Positions 1-5,850 are shown, numbered from the stretch's first letter. The stretch: DNA of 9,917 nucleotides from Chloroflexota bacterium (GCA_013153335.1 JAADEP010000059.1:1-9917), one strand, 5' to 3'. Made by a program: numbers and translations. The notes: generated by a model not told the origin, from the letters alone.

Positions 1-1423
1 TACCGTCCCCCCGAGCATCGGGCTCTTGCAGCACCACCCAGCCGGCCTGGGTGAGGGTATCGGTCCAGCGCGCGAGCACCTCGTCCAAAGATCCTGGATG
101 CCAAACGAGCCAAGTACCGGGAGGCGCGACCGGACCCATAACCCCAGGGCCCAAGCCCAGCAGCGGAAGGGGTTCATGGGCGTGCGGATCCGGGCCTGTG
201 CTCGTACGATGCCCCTGGGGTTCCGCGCCCTCAGGCAGGGGGACGGGCGGAGGCTCCGCGTCGAGACGAAGGACGCTGGCCTCGCCCATGCGCTGGCTTT
301 CCCACAGGGTGCGAAGGAAGGCGCGCCAGGCGTCGGGGTCCGAGCGCGGGCCGATGATGCGCCATTCCCCGGGCTCGAGTTCGGACGCGGGTTCAAGCCG
401 CGCGGCCCACGCGAGGGCGAGGGTTTGGCGCGTGTCTAAGGCCAAGAAGAGCATGCCCCCGCGCGCGTCGCGCTTTTGCCATAAGGTCCACGCGGCTTGC
501 GCGGCCTCGGCTTCTTCCACCGCGCGCCAACCGGCCTGCTGCCAGGCGCGCATATAACGTTGCAGCAGGGCCTGGGGCGAAGGCGCGGGGTCGGTCCATT
601 GCCACAACGCGAGGTTGAGCACTTCGTCAGGCGTGCGGAAGAGATAGCCGTTGTGCACCGCGCGCGCTGCATCCGGCAAGGCCATCTCGGGCAGGGTTAT
701 CCAAGGCGCGTCCCAGCCCAGACTGCCGGTGATGAGTTGCAATCCTTGCAGGTGCTCGCGCCACGTGCAGGGTGGCTTGCCGGTAATCAAAGGGTCGGCA
801 TCGGCCAGGTACCACTCGCCGTGTGTAAGCAAACGCGCGTCCTCGGGCCGGCGGGCCCAACCGAGCCAAAGGAACGCATCACCCTGCGGCGAACAGAGCC
901 AAAAGGGCCATTGCGCTTCGGCCCCGAGCTCCGCGCATCCTGTGCCAAACCCGCCCGGGCAAGCGCGCGTCTCGAAGCCCTGAACCAAACCCGCGACATG
1001 CCGCAGCGCACGTGCGAAAAAGGGCTCATACCATCCCGCGCGACGGAGTGTGCGAAGCAGGGCCAGCGGATCGGTCTCAGGCTCGAGCACAAGCCAGAGC
1101 TCGCCCTGCGCGGGGTCCGTCCAGCTCACCGCGCCGGGTGCGAACGCCCCTTCCGGCAGCGCGAAGCGATCGGCCAACGGTCCGGCCTGCCCCAGCCAAA
1201 GGATACCCCCGTCCCGTCCGGACAACGTCCATAGCGTCCACCCGCGCGCGGCCTTGGCGTCGAGCTCGGTCGCGAAGACCACGCGAGGCGCGTCATATAC
1301 CACGGGCTCGCGAACAGGCGCGGGGCTTGCGAGCCATAGCCAAGGCAATACACACAACCCGAGCAAAAGGCCCAAAGCCAAAAGACCTAACGCCCACCCC
1401 CAACCGCGAGATCGAAGCCCCAT
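1..1423 (-). CDS. Membrane-anchored Trp-rich repeat protein, unknown function (3' end truncated by window edge)
   Basis: The minus strand is open from an ATG at 1423 to base 1 (474 codons, no stop), so the C-terminus lies outside the window. The start is supported by an AGGAGGT ribosome binding site 7 nt upstream (RNA sense GGCAGGAGGTGCGTG-ATG). Residues 8-34 form one hydrophobic segment after a short basic start (MGLRSRG), which fits a signal anchor. There is no proper lipobox, since Cys24 is preceded by Leu-Gly-Leu. The rest is predicted to be outside the membrane. By hand count about 32 of 474 residues are Trp, which is very high. Two short motifs recur. One is an amphipathic stretch ending in AGW (residues 118-131, 282-298, 444-461). 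The other is a W-x-LW...G..LWL-like strand pair (59-78, 170-189, 310-331). I do not recognise a named family and propose no function. The gene points away from the arginine operon. Confidence 0.8.
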   Translation of the reverse strand, partial: MGLRSRGWGWALGLLALGLLLGLCVLPWLWLASPAPVREPVVYDAPRVVFATELDAKAARGWTLWTLSGRDGGILWLGQAGPLADRFALPEGAFAPGAVSWTDPAQGELWLVLEPETDPLALLRTLRRAGWYEPFFARALRHVAGLVQGFETRACPGGFGTGCAELGAEAQWPFWLCSPQGDAFLWLGWARRPEDARLLTHGEWYLADADPLITGKPPCTWREHLQGLQLITGSLGWDAPWITLPEMALPDAARAVHNGYLFRTPDEVLNLALWQWTDPAPSPQALLQRYMRAWQQAGWRAVEEAEAAQAAWTLWQKRDARGGMLFLALDTRQTLALAWAARLEPASELEPGEWRIIGPRSDPDAWRAFLRTLWESQRMGEASVLRLDAEPPPVPLPEGAEPQGHRTSTGPDPHAHEPLPLLGLGPGVMGPVAPPGTWLVWHPGSLDEVLARWTDTLTQAGWVVLQEPDARGDG

Positions 1424-1586
1424 CACGCACCTCCTGCCGAAAGACCAACGCCGTCGCGCGCCCAGGCCGCGACGGCGTCGCCGCTGAGGATAACGGTCAG
1501 CCGATGGCGTCCGTTAAAGATCACGCACGCCCCAGCCCTAAGTCGCGCGACCTGCAAGGCTTAAAAAAATTGAAGAAGCGCAACCC
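1424..1586. other. Intergenic region between divergent genes
   Basis: This spacer separates the minus-strand Trp-rich gene from the arginine operon promoter. It holds one perfect inverted repeat (1449-1477) and an A/T-rich patch at 1561-1574, roughly 13-26 nt upstream of the -35 box at 1587, which could act as an UP element. I see no convincing ORF, RNA gene or ArgR-type operator in it. Confidence 0.6.
1449..1477. repeat. Perfect inverted repeat, 10-bp arms
   Basis: The arms CGCCGTCGCG (1449-1458) and CGCGACGGCG (1468-1477) are perfectly complementary and flank a 9-nt spacer. They lie 26 nt upstream of the minus-strand start codon, so they could form a leader hairpin in that mRNA or serve as a dyad operator. 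There is no U-run on either side, so it is not an intrinsic terminator. Confidence 0.6.
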
Positions 1587-1615
1587 TTGACAGGCTGGAG
1601 TGGGCAGAGTATAAC
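1587..1615 (+). promoter_or_regulatory. Sigma70-type promoter of the arg leader and operon
   Basis: A perfect -35 box TTGACA (1587-1592) is followed after 17 nt by TATAAC (1610-1615), a 5/6 match to the -10 consensus with optimal spacing. An A/T-rich tract sits just upstream. The expected transcription start (about 1622-1624) falls on or beside the ATG of the arginine-rich leader ORF. The position, in front of the leader, terminator and argG, makes this the probable operon promoter. Confidence 0.8.
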
Positions 1616-1635
1616 AGGGGCCGATGAACGGTCAG
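1608..1635 (-). promoter_or_regulatory. Possible divergent extended -10 promoter overlapping the arg promoter
   Basis: Read on the minus strand, TGTTATACT (plus positions 1608-1616) is an extended -10 element, TGn plus a 5/6 hexamer. A weak -35, CTGACC (1630-1635, 4/6), lies 16 nt away. It would drive the minus-strand Trp-rich gene with a leader of about 175 nt. Its -10 overlaps the -10 of the arg promoter, so the two would compete for polymerase. The match could be chance. Confidence 0.35.
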
Positions 1636-1686
1636 GTTTTGCGCGCTCGTCGTCCTCGTCGCCCTAAGCGAACGGCCCGCCCATGA
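1624..1686 (+). CDS. Arginine-rich leader peptide of the argG attenuator
   Basis: A 20-codon ORF encodes MNGQVLRARRPRRPKRTARP and ends in TGA at 1684-1686. Seven of 20 residues are Arg (positions 7, 9, 10, 12, 13, 16, 19), including two Arg-Arg pairs, encoded by CGC, CGT and CGA. It begins at about the predicted transcription start, so it may be translated from a leaderless mRNA. The only SD-like bases (AGGGG, 1616-1620) lie upstream of that start. By the logic of trp and his leader peptides, shortage of charged tRNA-Arg would stall the ribosome on these codons and favour the antiterminator. A finished peptide would leave the ribosome at the TGA, covering 1687-1696, and favour termination. 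The role is inferred from position, composition and the downstream RNA structure. Arg-rich frames do arise by chance in GC-rich DNA, but the full context makes that less likely. Confidence 0.72.
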   Translation: MNGQVLRARRPRRPKRTARP

Positions 1687-1747
1687 GGGGTGGGGCGCTT
1701 TTGGGCGCGCCTGTCCTGACCACGCTACGCGCACCAGGCCCTTCCCC
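1675..1747 (+). promoter_or_regulatory. Candidate pause hairpin and antiterminator of the arg attenuator
   Basis: Two alternative pairings can be drawn. In the 1:2 hairpin, GCCCGCCC (1675-1682) pairs with 1688-1696, giving eight pairs including one G-U, one bulged G and a 5-nt loop. In the antiterminator, GGGGTGGGGC (1687-1696) pairs with GCCCTTCCCC (1738-1747), giving eight Watson-Crick pairs, one G-U and one mismatch. The antiterminator uses the left arm of the terminator (1736-1745), so the two structures exclude each other. Segment 2 begins at the first base after the leader stop codon. A short local hairpin, GGCGC/GCGCC (1694-1698 with 1707-1711), may also compete. Pairings were drawn by hand without energy calculation. 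Confidence 0.6.
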
Positions 1748-1766
1748 AGGGAAGGGCCTTTTTGTT
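1736..1766 (+). terminator. Intrinsic terminator in the argG leader (attenuator)
   Basis: AGGCCCTTCC (1736-1745) and GGAAGGGCCT (1750-1759) form a perfect 10-bp stem with a CCAG loop. A T-rich tail, TTTTGTT (1760-1766), follows. It lies downstream of the promoter and leader ORF and ends 45 nt before the argG start codon. No other plus-strand gene in the window precedes it. It has no U-run in the minus direction, so it acts on plus-strand transcripts only. Unless read-through or antitermination occurs it would stop transcription into argG. Confidence 0.88.
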
Positions 1767-1811
1767 ATGCTTGTGGGGACATGTCACCCAGCCCACAAAG
1801 GAGAGATGCGT

Positions 1812-3080
1812 ATGCCCGGTTCACTGCGCGGTAAGGTCAAGAAGGTCGTGCTCGCCTATTCCGGCGGCCTGGATACGTCCATTATCATCCCTTGGCTGAA
1901 GGAAAACTACGGATGCGAAATTATCGCATTTACCGCCGACCTCGGCCAAGGCGAAGAGCTCGAAGGCCTCGAAGAGAAGGCCTTGGCCAGCGGTGCCAGC
2001 AAGTTTATTCTCAAGGATCTGCGCGAGGAGTTCGCCGAGGACTACCTCTTCCGCCTGCTGCGCAGCGGCGCGGTTTATGAACGCAAGTACCTCTTGGGCA
2101 CCGCTATCGCGCGGCCGCTCATCGCGAAGCACCAGGTGGAGATCGCACACCAAGAAGGCGCAGACGCGGTCGCCCACGGCGCGACCGGCAAGGGCAACGA
2201 CCAAGTGCGCTTCGAGCTCACCTATATGGCCCTCGACCCGAGGCTCAAAATTATCGCGCCCTGGCGCGAGTGGCACATCCGCTCTCGGCTCGACGCGCTG
2301 GAGTATGCCCGGGCCAAAGGCGTGCCCGTCACCGCGACCGAAAAGACCATCTACAGCCGGGATAGCAACCTGTGGCACCTCTCGCACGAAGGCGGCCCCC
2401 TCGAGGACCCCTGGTATGAACCCGAGGAGTCCATCTGGCTGCGCACGGTCTCGCCCATGAACGCGCCCGACGAGCCTGAATATGTGGAGATCGAGTTCGA
2501 GAGCGGTACGCCGGTCGCGGTCAACGGCAAACGCATGAGCCCCGCGAAATTGATCGAATACCTCAACGCGTTGGGCAGCACCCACGGCATCGGCCGCGTG
2601 GACATGGTCGAAAACCGCCTGGTCGGGATGAAGTCGCGCGGGCTCTATGAGACGCCCGGCGGGACCATTCTCTACGTCGCGCACAAAGAGTTGGAGTCGC
2701 TGGTCTTGGACCACGCGACCATGCAGTTCAAGGACCTGGTCGCGCTTAAGTATGGCGAACTGGTTTACCAGGGCCTGTGGTTCTCGCCCCTGCGCGAAGC
2801 CCTGGACGCGTTCATCGACAACACCCAAGGTCCGGTGACCGGGGTGGTGCGGCTCAAACTCTACAAGGGCAACGTCATTCCAGTGGGGCGCAAGAGCCCC
2901 TTCAGCCTGTATCGCGAGGACTTCGCGACCTTCGGATACGACGACGTGTACGACCAGGCCGATGCGGCTGGGTTCATCCGGCTCTTTGGTCTGCCGCTCA
3001 AGGTGCGCGCGCTCAACAACCTGCCGGTCGCGGGCCTGGACTTGCCCAAGCCCGACTACTCGCGCTTCAAGCGAGACTAA
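1812..3080 (+). CDS. argG: Argininosuccinate synthase
   Basis: This cytoplasmic enzyme joins citrulline and aspartate, using ATP, to give argininosuccinate, the penultimate step of arginine synthesis. The product is 422 residues, close to the usual length of about 400. The N-type ATP pyrophosphatase loop AYSGGLDTS is at residues 15-23. The family-typical AHGATGKGNDQVRFE is at 121-135 and SRDSNLWHLSHEGG at about 182-195. ATGs occur at 1806 and 1812. AGGAG (1799-1803) is only 2 nt from the first and 8 nt from the second, so 1812 is preferred. The frame is open back to an ATG at 1683, but that extension would be encoded by the attenuator and terminator and is not credible. The gene leads an operon with argH 32 nt downstream and is probably controlled by the arginine leader attenuator. 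Confidence 0.96.
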   Translation: MPGSLRGKVKKVVLAYSGGLDTSIIIPWLKENYGCEIIAFTADLGQGEELEGLEEKALASGASKFILKDLREEFAEDYLFRLLRSGAVYERKYLLGTAIARPLIAKHQVEIAHQEGADAVAHGATGKGNDQVRFELTYMALDPRLKIIAPWREWHIRSRLDALEYARAKGVPVTATEKTIYSRDSNLWHLSHEGGPLEDPWYEPEESIWLRTVSPMNAPDEPEYVEIEFESGTPVAVNGKRMSPAKLIEYLNALGSTHGIGRVDMVENRLVGMKSRGLYETPGGTILYVAHKELESLVLDHATMQFKDLVALKYGELVYQGLWFSPLREALDAFIDNTQGPVTGVVRLKLYKGNVIPVGRKSPFSLYREDFATFGYDDVYDQADAAGFIRLFGLPLKVRALNNLPVAGLDLPKPDYSRFKRD

Positions 3081-3112
3081 AGCACGCAGCCAAGATGTTG
3101 GGGAGGAACGGC

Positions 3113-4540
3113 ATGAGCGAGCCAACCACCCACGCGCTCTGGGGCGGACGCTTTCGACAGGGGCCTGACCCGCGCTTTTGGGCGCTCAACGCGTCCTTGG
3201 CCGTGGATCAACGTCTGGGCCGTTACGACGCGCGGGCATCGCGCGCGTGGGCGCAAGCCTTGGGGCGCGCGGGGGTGCTCACCCCAAGCGAGGTCGAAGC
3301 CCTGACCCAAGGGCTGGCGCGCATTGAAGCCGAGTTCGCCCAAGGCACCTTCCCCTTCGCCGAGAGCGATGAAGATATCCACACCGCGATCGAGCGGCGG
3401 CTCAAAGAGCTCGTGGGCGAACCCGCGCTCAAACTGCACACTGGTCGCAGCCGCAACGACCAAGTGGTTACCGCGTTCCGGCTCTGGATGCGCGAGGCCA
3501 TCGACGTTTTGGCCCACGACGTGCGGGATCTCATGCAGGCTTTGCTCACCCGGGCGGAGGCCGACCAAAACGTCTTAGTTCCTGGCTACACGCACTTGCA
3601 GCAGGCCCAGCCCATCCTCTTGGCCCATTTGTGGATGGCTCACTTCTGGGCCTTCGCCCGCGACCGGGAGCGCCTGGCCGATACCCGAGCCCGGGTCAAC
3701 GTCCTGCCCCTGGGCTCGGGCGCCCTCGCCGGCACGACCCTCCCCATCGACCGCGCCGCCCTCGCACACGCGTTGGGCTTCGCCGCGCCCACGCCCAACA
3801 GCTGGGACGCGGTCGCAGACCGCGACTTCGCCGCGGAGTTTCTCTTCGTGGCCGCGTTGATCGGCGTGCACTTAAGCCGGCTCGCGGAGCAAATCATCCT
3901 GTTCAACACCCGCGAGTTCGGCTTCATCACCCTAGACGACCGCTTCAGCACAGGCTCGAGCCTCATGCCCCAAAAGAAAAACCCCGACGGCTTTGAGCTC
4001 GCACGAGGCAAGGCCGGCACCCTTATCGGCCTGCTGACCGGTCTGCTCGCGACCCTCAAAGGGCTGCCCTCGGCCTACGACAAGGACCTGCAAGAGGACA
4101 AAGACGCGGTCTTCCGAGCCTTCGACACCTTGCACCGCCTCTTGCCCGTGGTGGCCGACAGCCTGCGCACCCTGCACGTGCACGCGGATCGCACCGCGCA
4201 GGCTCTTGACCCCGCGACCTTGGCGACCGACCTGGCCGATTATCTGGTCGAACGCGGAGTACCCTTCCGCGAGGCCCATCGCCTGGTCGGCCAGCTGGTC
4301 CAGCGGGCCGAGGCCCTGGGAGTAGGCTTGCACGAACTGCCCTTGCACGAGCTCCAAGCCGTGCACCCGGCATTTCAGGCCGATGTATATGAACGCGCGC
4401 TCGACCCGCGCGCGGTCCTCGCGCGGCGAGACGTGCTCGGTGGGACCGCGCCGCGGCGCCTGCGCGAACAACTCACCCAAGCCCGTTTGCTCTTGGAGGA
4501 ACCGGGGCCCTTTGGCCCCGAGCCTCAACCCGAACCTTAG
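3113..4540 (+). CDS. argH: Argininosuccinate lyase
   Basis: This enzyme cleaves argininosuccinate to arginine and fumarate, the final step of the pathway, as a cytoplasmic homotetramer of the fumarase/aspartase superfamily. The product has 475 residues, a normal length. Visible motifs in order are ALWGGRF (8-14), TGRSRNDQV (110-118), GYTHLQQAQP (158-167) and the superfamily signature GSSLMPQKKNPD (281-292), which carries the catalytic serine loop. The C-terminal region includes the typical LATDLADYLVERGVPFREAH segment. GGGAGGA (3101-3107) lies 5 nt before the chosen ATG. An in-frame ATG at 3095 and longer upstream extensions overlap or abut argG and lack a comparable site. The C-terminus ends in a short proline-rich tail. 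It is followed by lysW after 15 nt, consistent with one transcript. Confidence 0.96.
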   Translation: MSEPTTHALWGGRFRQGPDPRFWALNASLAVDQRLGRYDARASRAWAQALGRAGVLTPSEVEALTQGLARIEAEFAQGTFPFAESDEDIHTAIERRLKELVGEPALKLHTGRSRNDQVVTAFRLWMREAIDVLAHDVRDLMQALLTRAEADQNVLVPGYTHLQQAQPILLAHLWMAHFWAFARDRERLADTRARVNVLPLGSGALAGTTLPIDRAALAHALGFAAPTPNSWDAVADRDFAAEFLFVAALIGVHLSRLAEQIILFNTREFGFITLDDRFSTGSSLMPQKKNPDGFELARGKAGTLIGLLTGLLATLKGLPSAYDKDLQEDKDAVFRAFDTLHRLLPVVADSLRTLHVHADRTAQALDPATLATDLADYLVERGVPFREAHRLVGQLVQRAEALGVGLHELPLHELQAVHPAFQADVYERALDPRAVLARRDVLGGTAPRRLREQLTQARLLLEEPGPFGPEPQPEP

Positions 4541-4555
4541 CCATGGAGGACGACG

Positions 4556-4729
4556 ATGGCGATCCTGGTCACCTGCCCCGAGTGCGGTGCGGAGTTCGAA
4601 CTGGAGCCGGGTACCGAGGTCCATGAGATCGTTGTTTGCCCTGAATGCGGCGTTGACCTCGAAGTCATCTCCCTCGACCCGCCCCAGCTGGAAATCGCAC
4701 CCATGGAAGAAGAGGATTGGGGCGAGTAG
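4556..4729 (+). CDS. lysW: LysW/ArgW amino-group carrier protein
   Basis: This 57-residue acidic protein matches LysW. Two CPEC zinc-binding knuckles (residues 7-10 and 28-31) form the small globular domain, and the C-terminus is EDWGE, the conserved tail whose final Glu carries the substrate. In the known pathway the gamma-carboxyl of that Glu is joined to the amino group of glutamate or alpha-aminoadipate. The carried intermediate then passes through the kinase, reductase and aminotransferase before release as ornithine or lysine. The start is fixed by TGGAGGA (4544-4550), 5 nt before ATG; the ATG at 4543 is in another frame. Its place between argH and the ligase suggests a main role in arginine synthesis. 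The later carrier-pathway genes (LysZ, LysY, LysJ, LysK types) are not in this window. Confidence 0.95.
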   Translation: MAILVTCPECGAEFELEPGTEVHEIVVCPECGVDLEVISLDPPQLEIAPMEEEDWGE

Positions 4730-4742
4730 TCCGCTGCCGAGC

Positions 4743-4768
4743 CGGGGCGGGGGCATGCCCCTGCCCCG
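4743..4768 (+). repeat. Strong intercistronic hairpin between lysW and lysX
   Basis: A 26-nt inverted repeat is centred on CATG (4754-4757). It has 13 paired positions, all Watson-Crick except one G-U, so the RNA could form a very GC-rich stem capped by a CAUG tetraloop. It starts 14 nt after the lysW stop codon. The following bases (CTCTACCCCC) lack a U-run, so a canonical terminator is unlikely. An mRNA-stabilising or processing element is possible. Confidence 0.65.
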
Positions 4769-4802
4769 CTCTACCCCCACGCCAACCCTATGCACGATGA
4801 CC

Positions 4803-4826
4803 GGGCATCGCGCGGGCCCGGTGCCC
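4803..4826 (+). repeat. Second intercistronic hairpin just upstream of the lysX ribosome binding site
   Basis: Bases 4803-4810 can pair with 4819-4826 (eight pairs, one G-U) around an 8-nt loop. The stem ends 2 nt before the AGGAGGA site of lysX. It could tune initiation at lysX but does not obviously sequester the ribosome binding site. Confidence 0.45.
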
Positions 4827-4840
4827 TCAGGAGGACGAAG

Positions 4841-5752
4841 ATGAACTTGCTTGCATCCCGACGGCTGCGCATCGGCGTGCTCTACTCCCGGGTTCGGGTG
4901 GAAGAAAAGTGGATCTTCGCCGCGCTGGAAAAGCGCGGGGTGGACTACGAACGGCTCAACGACGGCGAAATTTACTTTGATTTGGACGAGCCCGAACGCT
5001 GGCGCTCCTTCGACGCCATCCTGGCGCGCGACCTGAGCTATACCCGGGGCTTGTACGCGCTGCGAGTGCTCAACGCGTGGGGCGTACCCACGGTCAACAC
5101 CGCACGGGTCGCGGAGATCTGCGGGGACAAACTCGCGACCAGCACCGCGCTGGCCGCGGCCGGGGTACCCCAGCCGCGCACCCGGGTCGCGTTCACGCCC
5201 AAAGCCGCGCTCGAAGCCATCGAAGATTTGGGCTATCCCGTGGTGCTCAAGCCGGTCATTGGATCGTGGGGTCGTCTGCTCGCAAAAATCAACGACCGCG
5301 ACGCGGCCGAGGCCATCCTCGAGCACCGGGCCATGTTGGGTTCAAGCCAACATTCGGTCTTCTACATTCAGGAATACATCACCAAACCGGGCCGTGACAT
5401 CCGGGTGCTGGTCATTGGCGAGGAACCCATCGCGGCCATTTACCGCAAGTCCTCACACTGGATCACCAACACCGCGCGCGGGGGCCAAGGCGAAGTCTGC
5501 CCGCTGACCGACGAGCTGGTCGACGTGGTCACCCGGGCCGCGCGGGCAGTGGGCGGGGGCGTGCTGGCCGTGGATATCCTCGAGCACCCCGAGCGCGGGT
5601 ATCTGGTCAACGAGATCAACCACACCATGGAATTCCACACCGCGCAACCGACCACCGGCGTGGACATTGCCGGCCGCATTGTGGATTACGTCATTGGGGT
5701 CGCACAACGCGCGCGCGAGGCCAAGGAACAAACTCCGGTCACGGCCGCGTGA
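4841..5752 (+). CDS. lysX: LysX/ArgX family ATP-grasp ligase (glutamate or alpha-aminoadipate to LysW)
   Basis: The product has 303 residues and belongs to the RimK/LysX ATP-grasp family. It uses ATP to attach the substrate amino group to the C-terminal Glu of LysW, the first step of the carrier pathway. Visible features are a pre-ATP-grasp domain (about 8-95), the ATP-binding stretch VVLKPVIGSWGR (134-145), DIRVLV (186-191), the NTARGG loop (210-215), Asp245 and the metal/substrate segment VNEINHTMEF (256-265). The chosen ATG has AGGAGGA (4829-4835) 5 nt upstream. An in-frame ATG at 4790 would add 17 residues encoded across the intercistronic hairpin and is disfavoured. Linkage to argG, argH and lysW argues for glutamate specificity (ArgX) or dual use. 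Specificity was not determined from residues. The gene is probably the last of the arg operon. Confidence 0.93.
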   Translation: MNLLASRRLRIGVLYSRVRVEEKWIFAALEKRGVDYERLNDGEIYFDLDEPERWRSFDAILARDLSYTRGLYALRVLNAWGVPTVNTARVAEICGDKLATSTALAAAGVPQPRTRVAFTPKAALEAIEDLGYPVVLKPVIGSWGRLLAKINDRDAAEAILEHRAMLGSSQHSVFYIQEYITKPGRDIRVLVIGEEPIAAIYRKSSHWITNTARGGQGEVCPLTDELVDVVTRAARAVGGGVLAVDILEHPERGYLVNEINHTMEFHTAQPTTGVDIAGRIVDYVIGVAQRAREAKEQTPVTAA

Positions 5753-5777
5753 CCCGTCGAAGCTCGCCGTGCGCTCG

Positions 5778-5791
5778 CGGCCAGCTGGCCG
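5778..5791. repeat. 14-bp perfect palindrome downstream of lysX
   Basis: CGGCCAGCTGGCCG is a perfect palindrome 25 nt after the lysX stop codon. No U-run follows. It may be part of the operon's 3' end structure together with the larger palindrome downstream, or a protein-binding dyad. Confidence 0.5.
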
Positions 5792-5830
5792 ACCGGGCAA
5801 GACCACCCGCGCCAGCGAAGCCCGGCTGTG

Positions 5831-5850
5831 GCCCGGGAGGCCTCCCGGGC
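5831..5850. repeat. 20-bp perfect palindrome between the arg operon and the two-component genes
   Basis: GCCCGGGAGGCCTCCCGGGC is perfectly self-complementary. As RNA it would form an 8-bp stem with a GGCC loop. An alternative pairing also exists, AGCCCGG (5819-5825) with CCGGGCT (5845-5851). No poly-U tract follows directly, so if it ends arg operon transcription it does so non-canonically. It lies about 50 nt upstream of the predicted kinase promoter and could instead be an operator. Confidence 0.55.

Noticed and set aside
497..1590. Plus-strand ORFs of up to 245 codons (497-1234, 1012-1590)
   Set aside because: They are low-complexity Arg/Pro/Ala-rich shadows of the minus-strand Trp-rich gene, which has a good ribosome binding site and stays open for 474 codons.
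1683..1811. N-terminal extension of ArgG starting at 1683 (ATGA overlap with the leader stop)
   Set aside because: The extra 43 residues would be encoded by the antiterminator and terminator, are unlike ArgG, and the canonical ribosome binding site is at 1799-1803. The ATGA overlap is probably coincidental.
1481..1811. ArgR-type operator (ARG box)
   Set aside because: No AT-rich dyad resembling the ARG box consensus was seen near the arg promoter.
2777..3112. Extension of argH into the argG coding region
   Set aside because: Family length, N-terminal motif and the GGGAGGA site all support the start at 3113.
1821..3125. 434-codon minus-strand ORF across argG
   Set aside because: Antisense shadow of argG in GC-rich DNA; its translation shows no recognisable motif, while the plus strand encodes a textbook ArgG.
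4790..4840. Earlier ATG for the LysW ligase
   Set aside because: It would encode a basic, non-family 17-residue leader through a hairpin; the ATG at 4841 has an ideal ribosome binding site.
3932..5326. 464-codon minus-strand ORF across argH, lysW and lysX
   Set aside because: It runs through three well-supported plus-strand genes and their intergenic hairpins; this is a GC-driven open frame.
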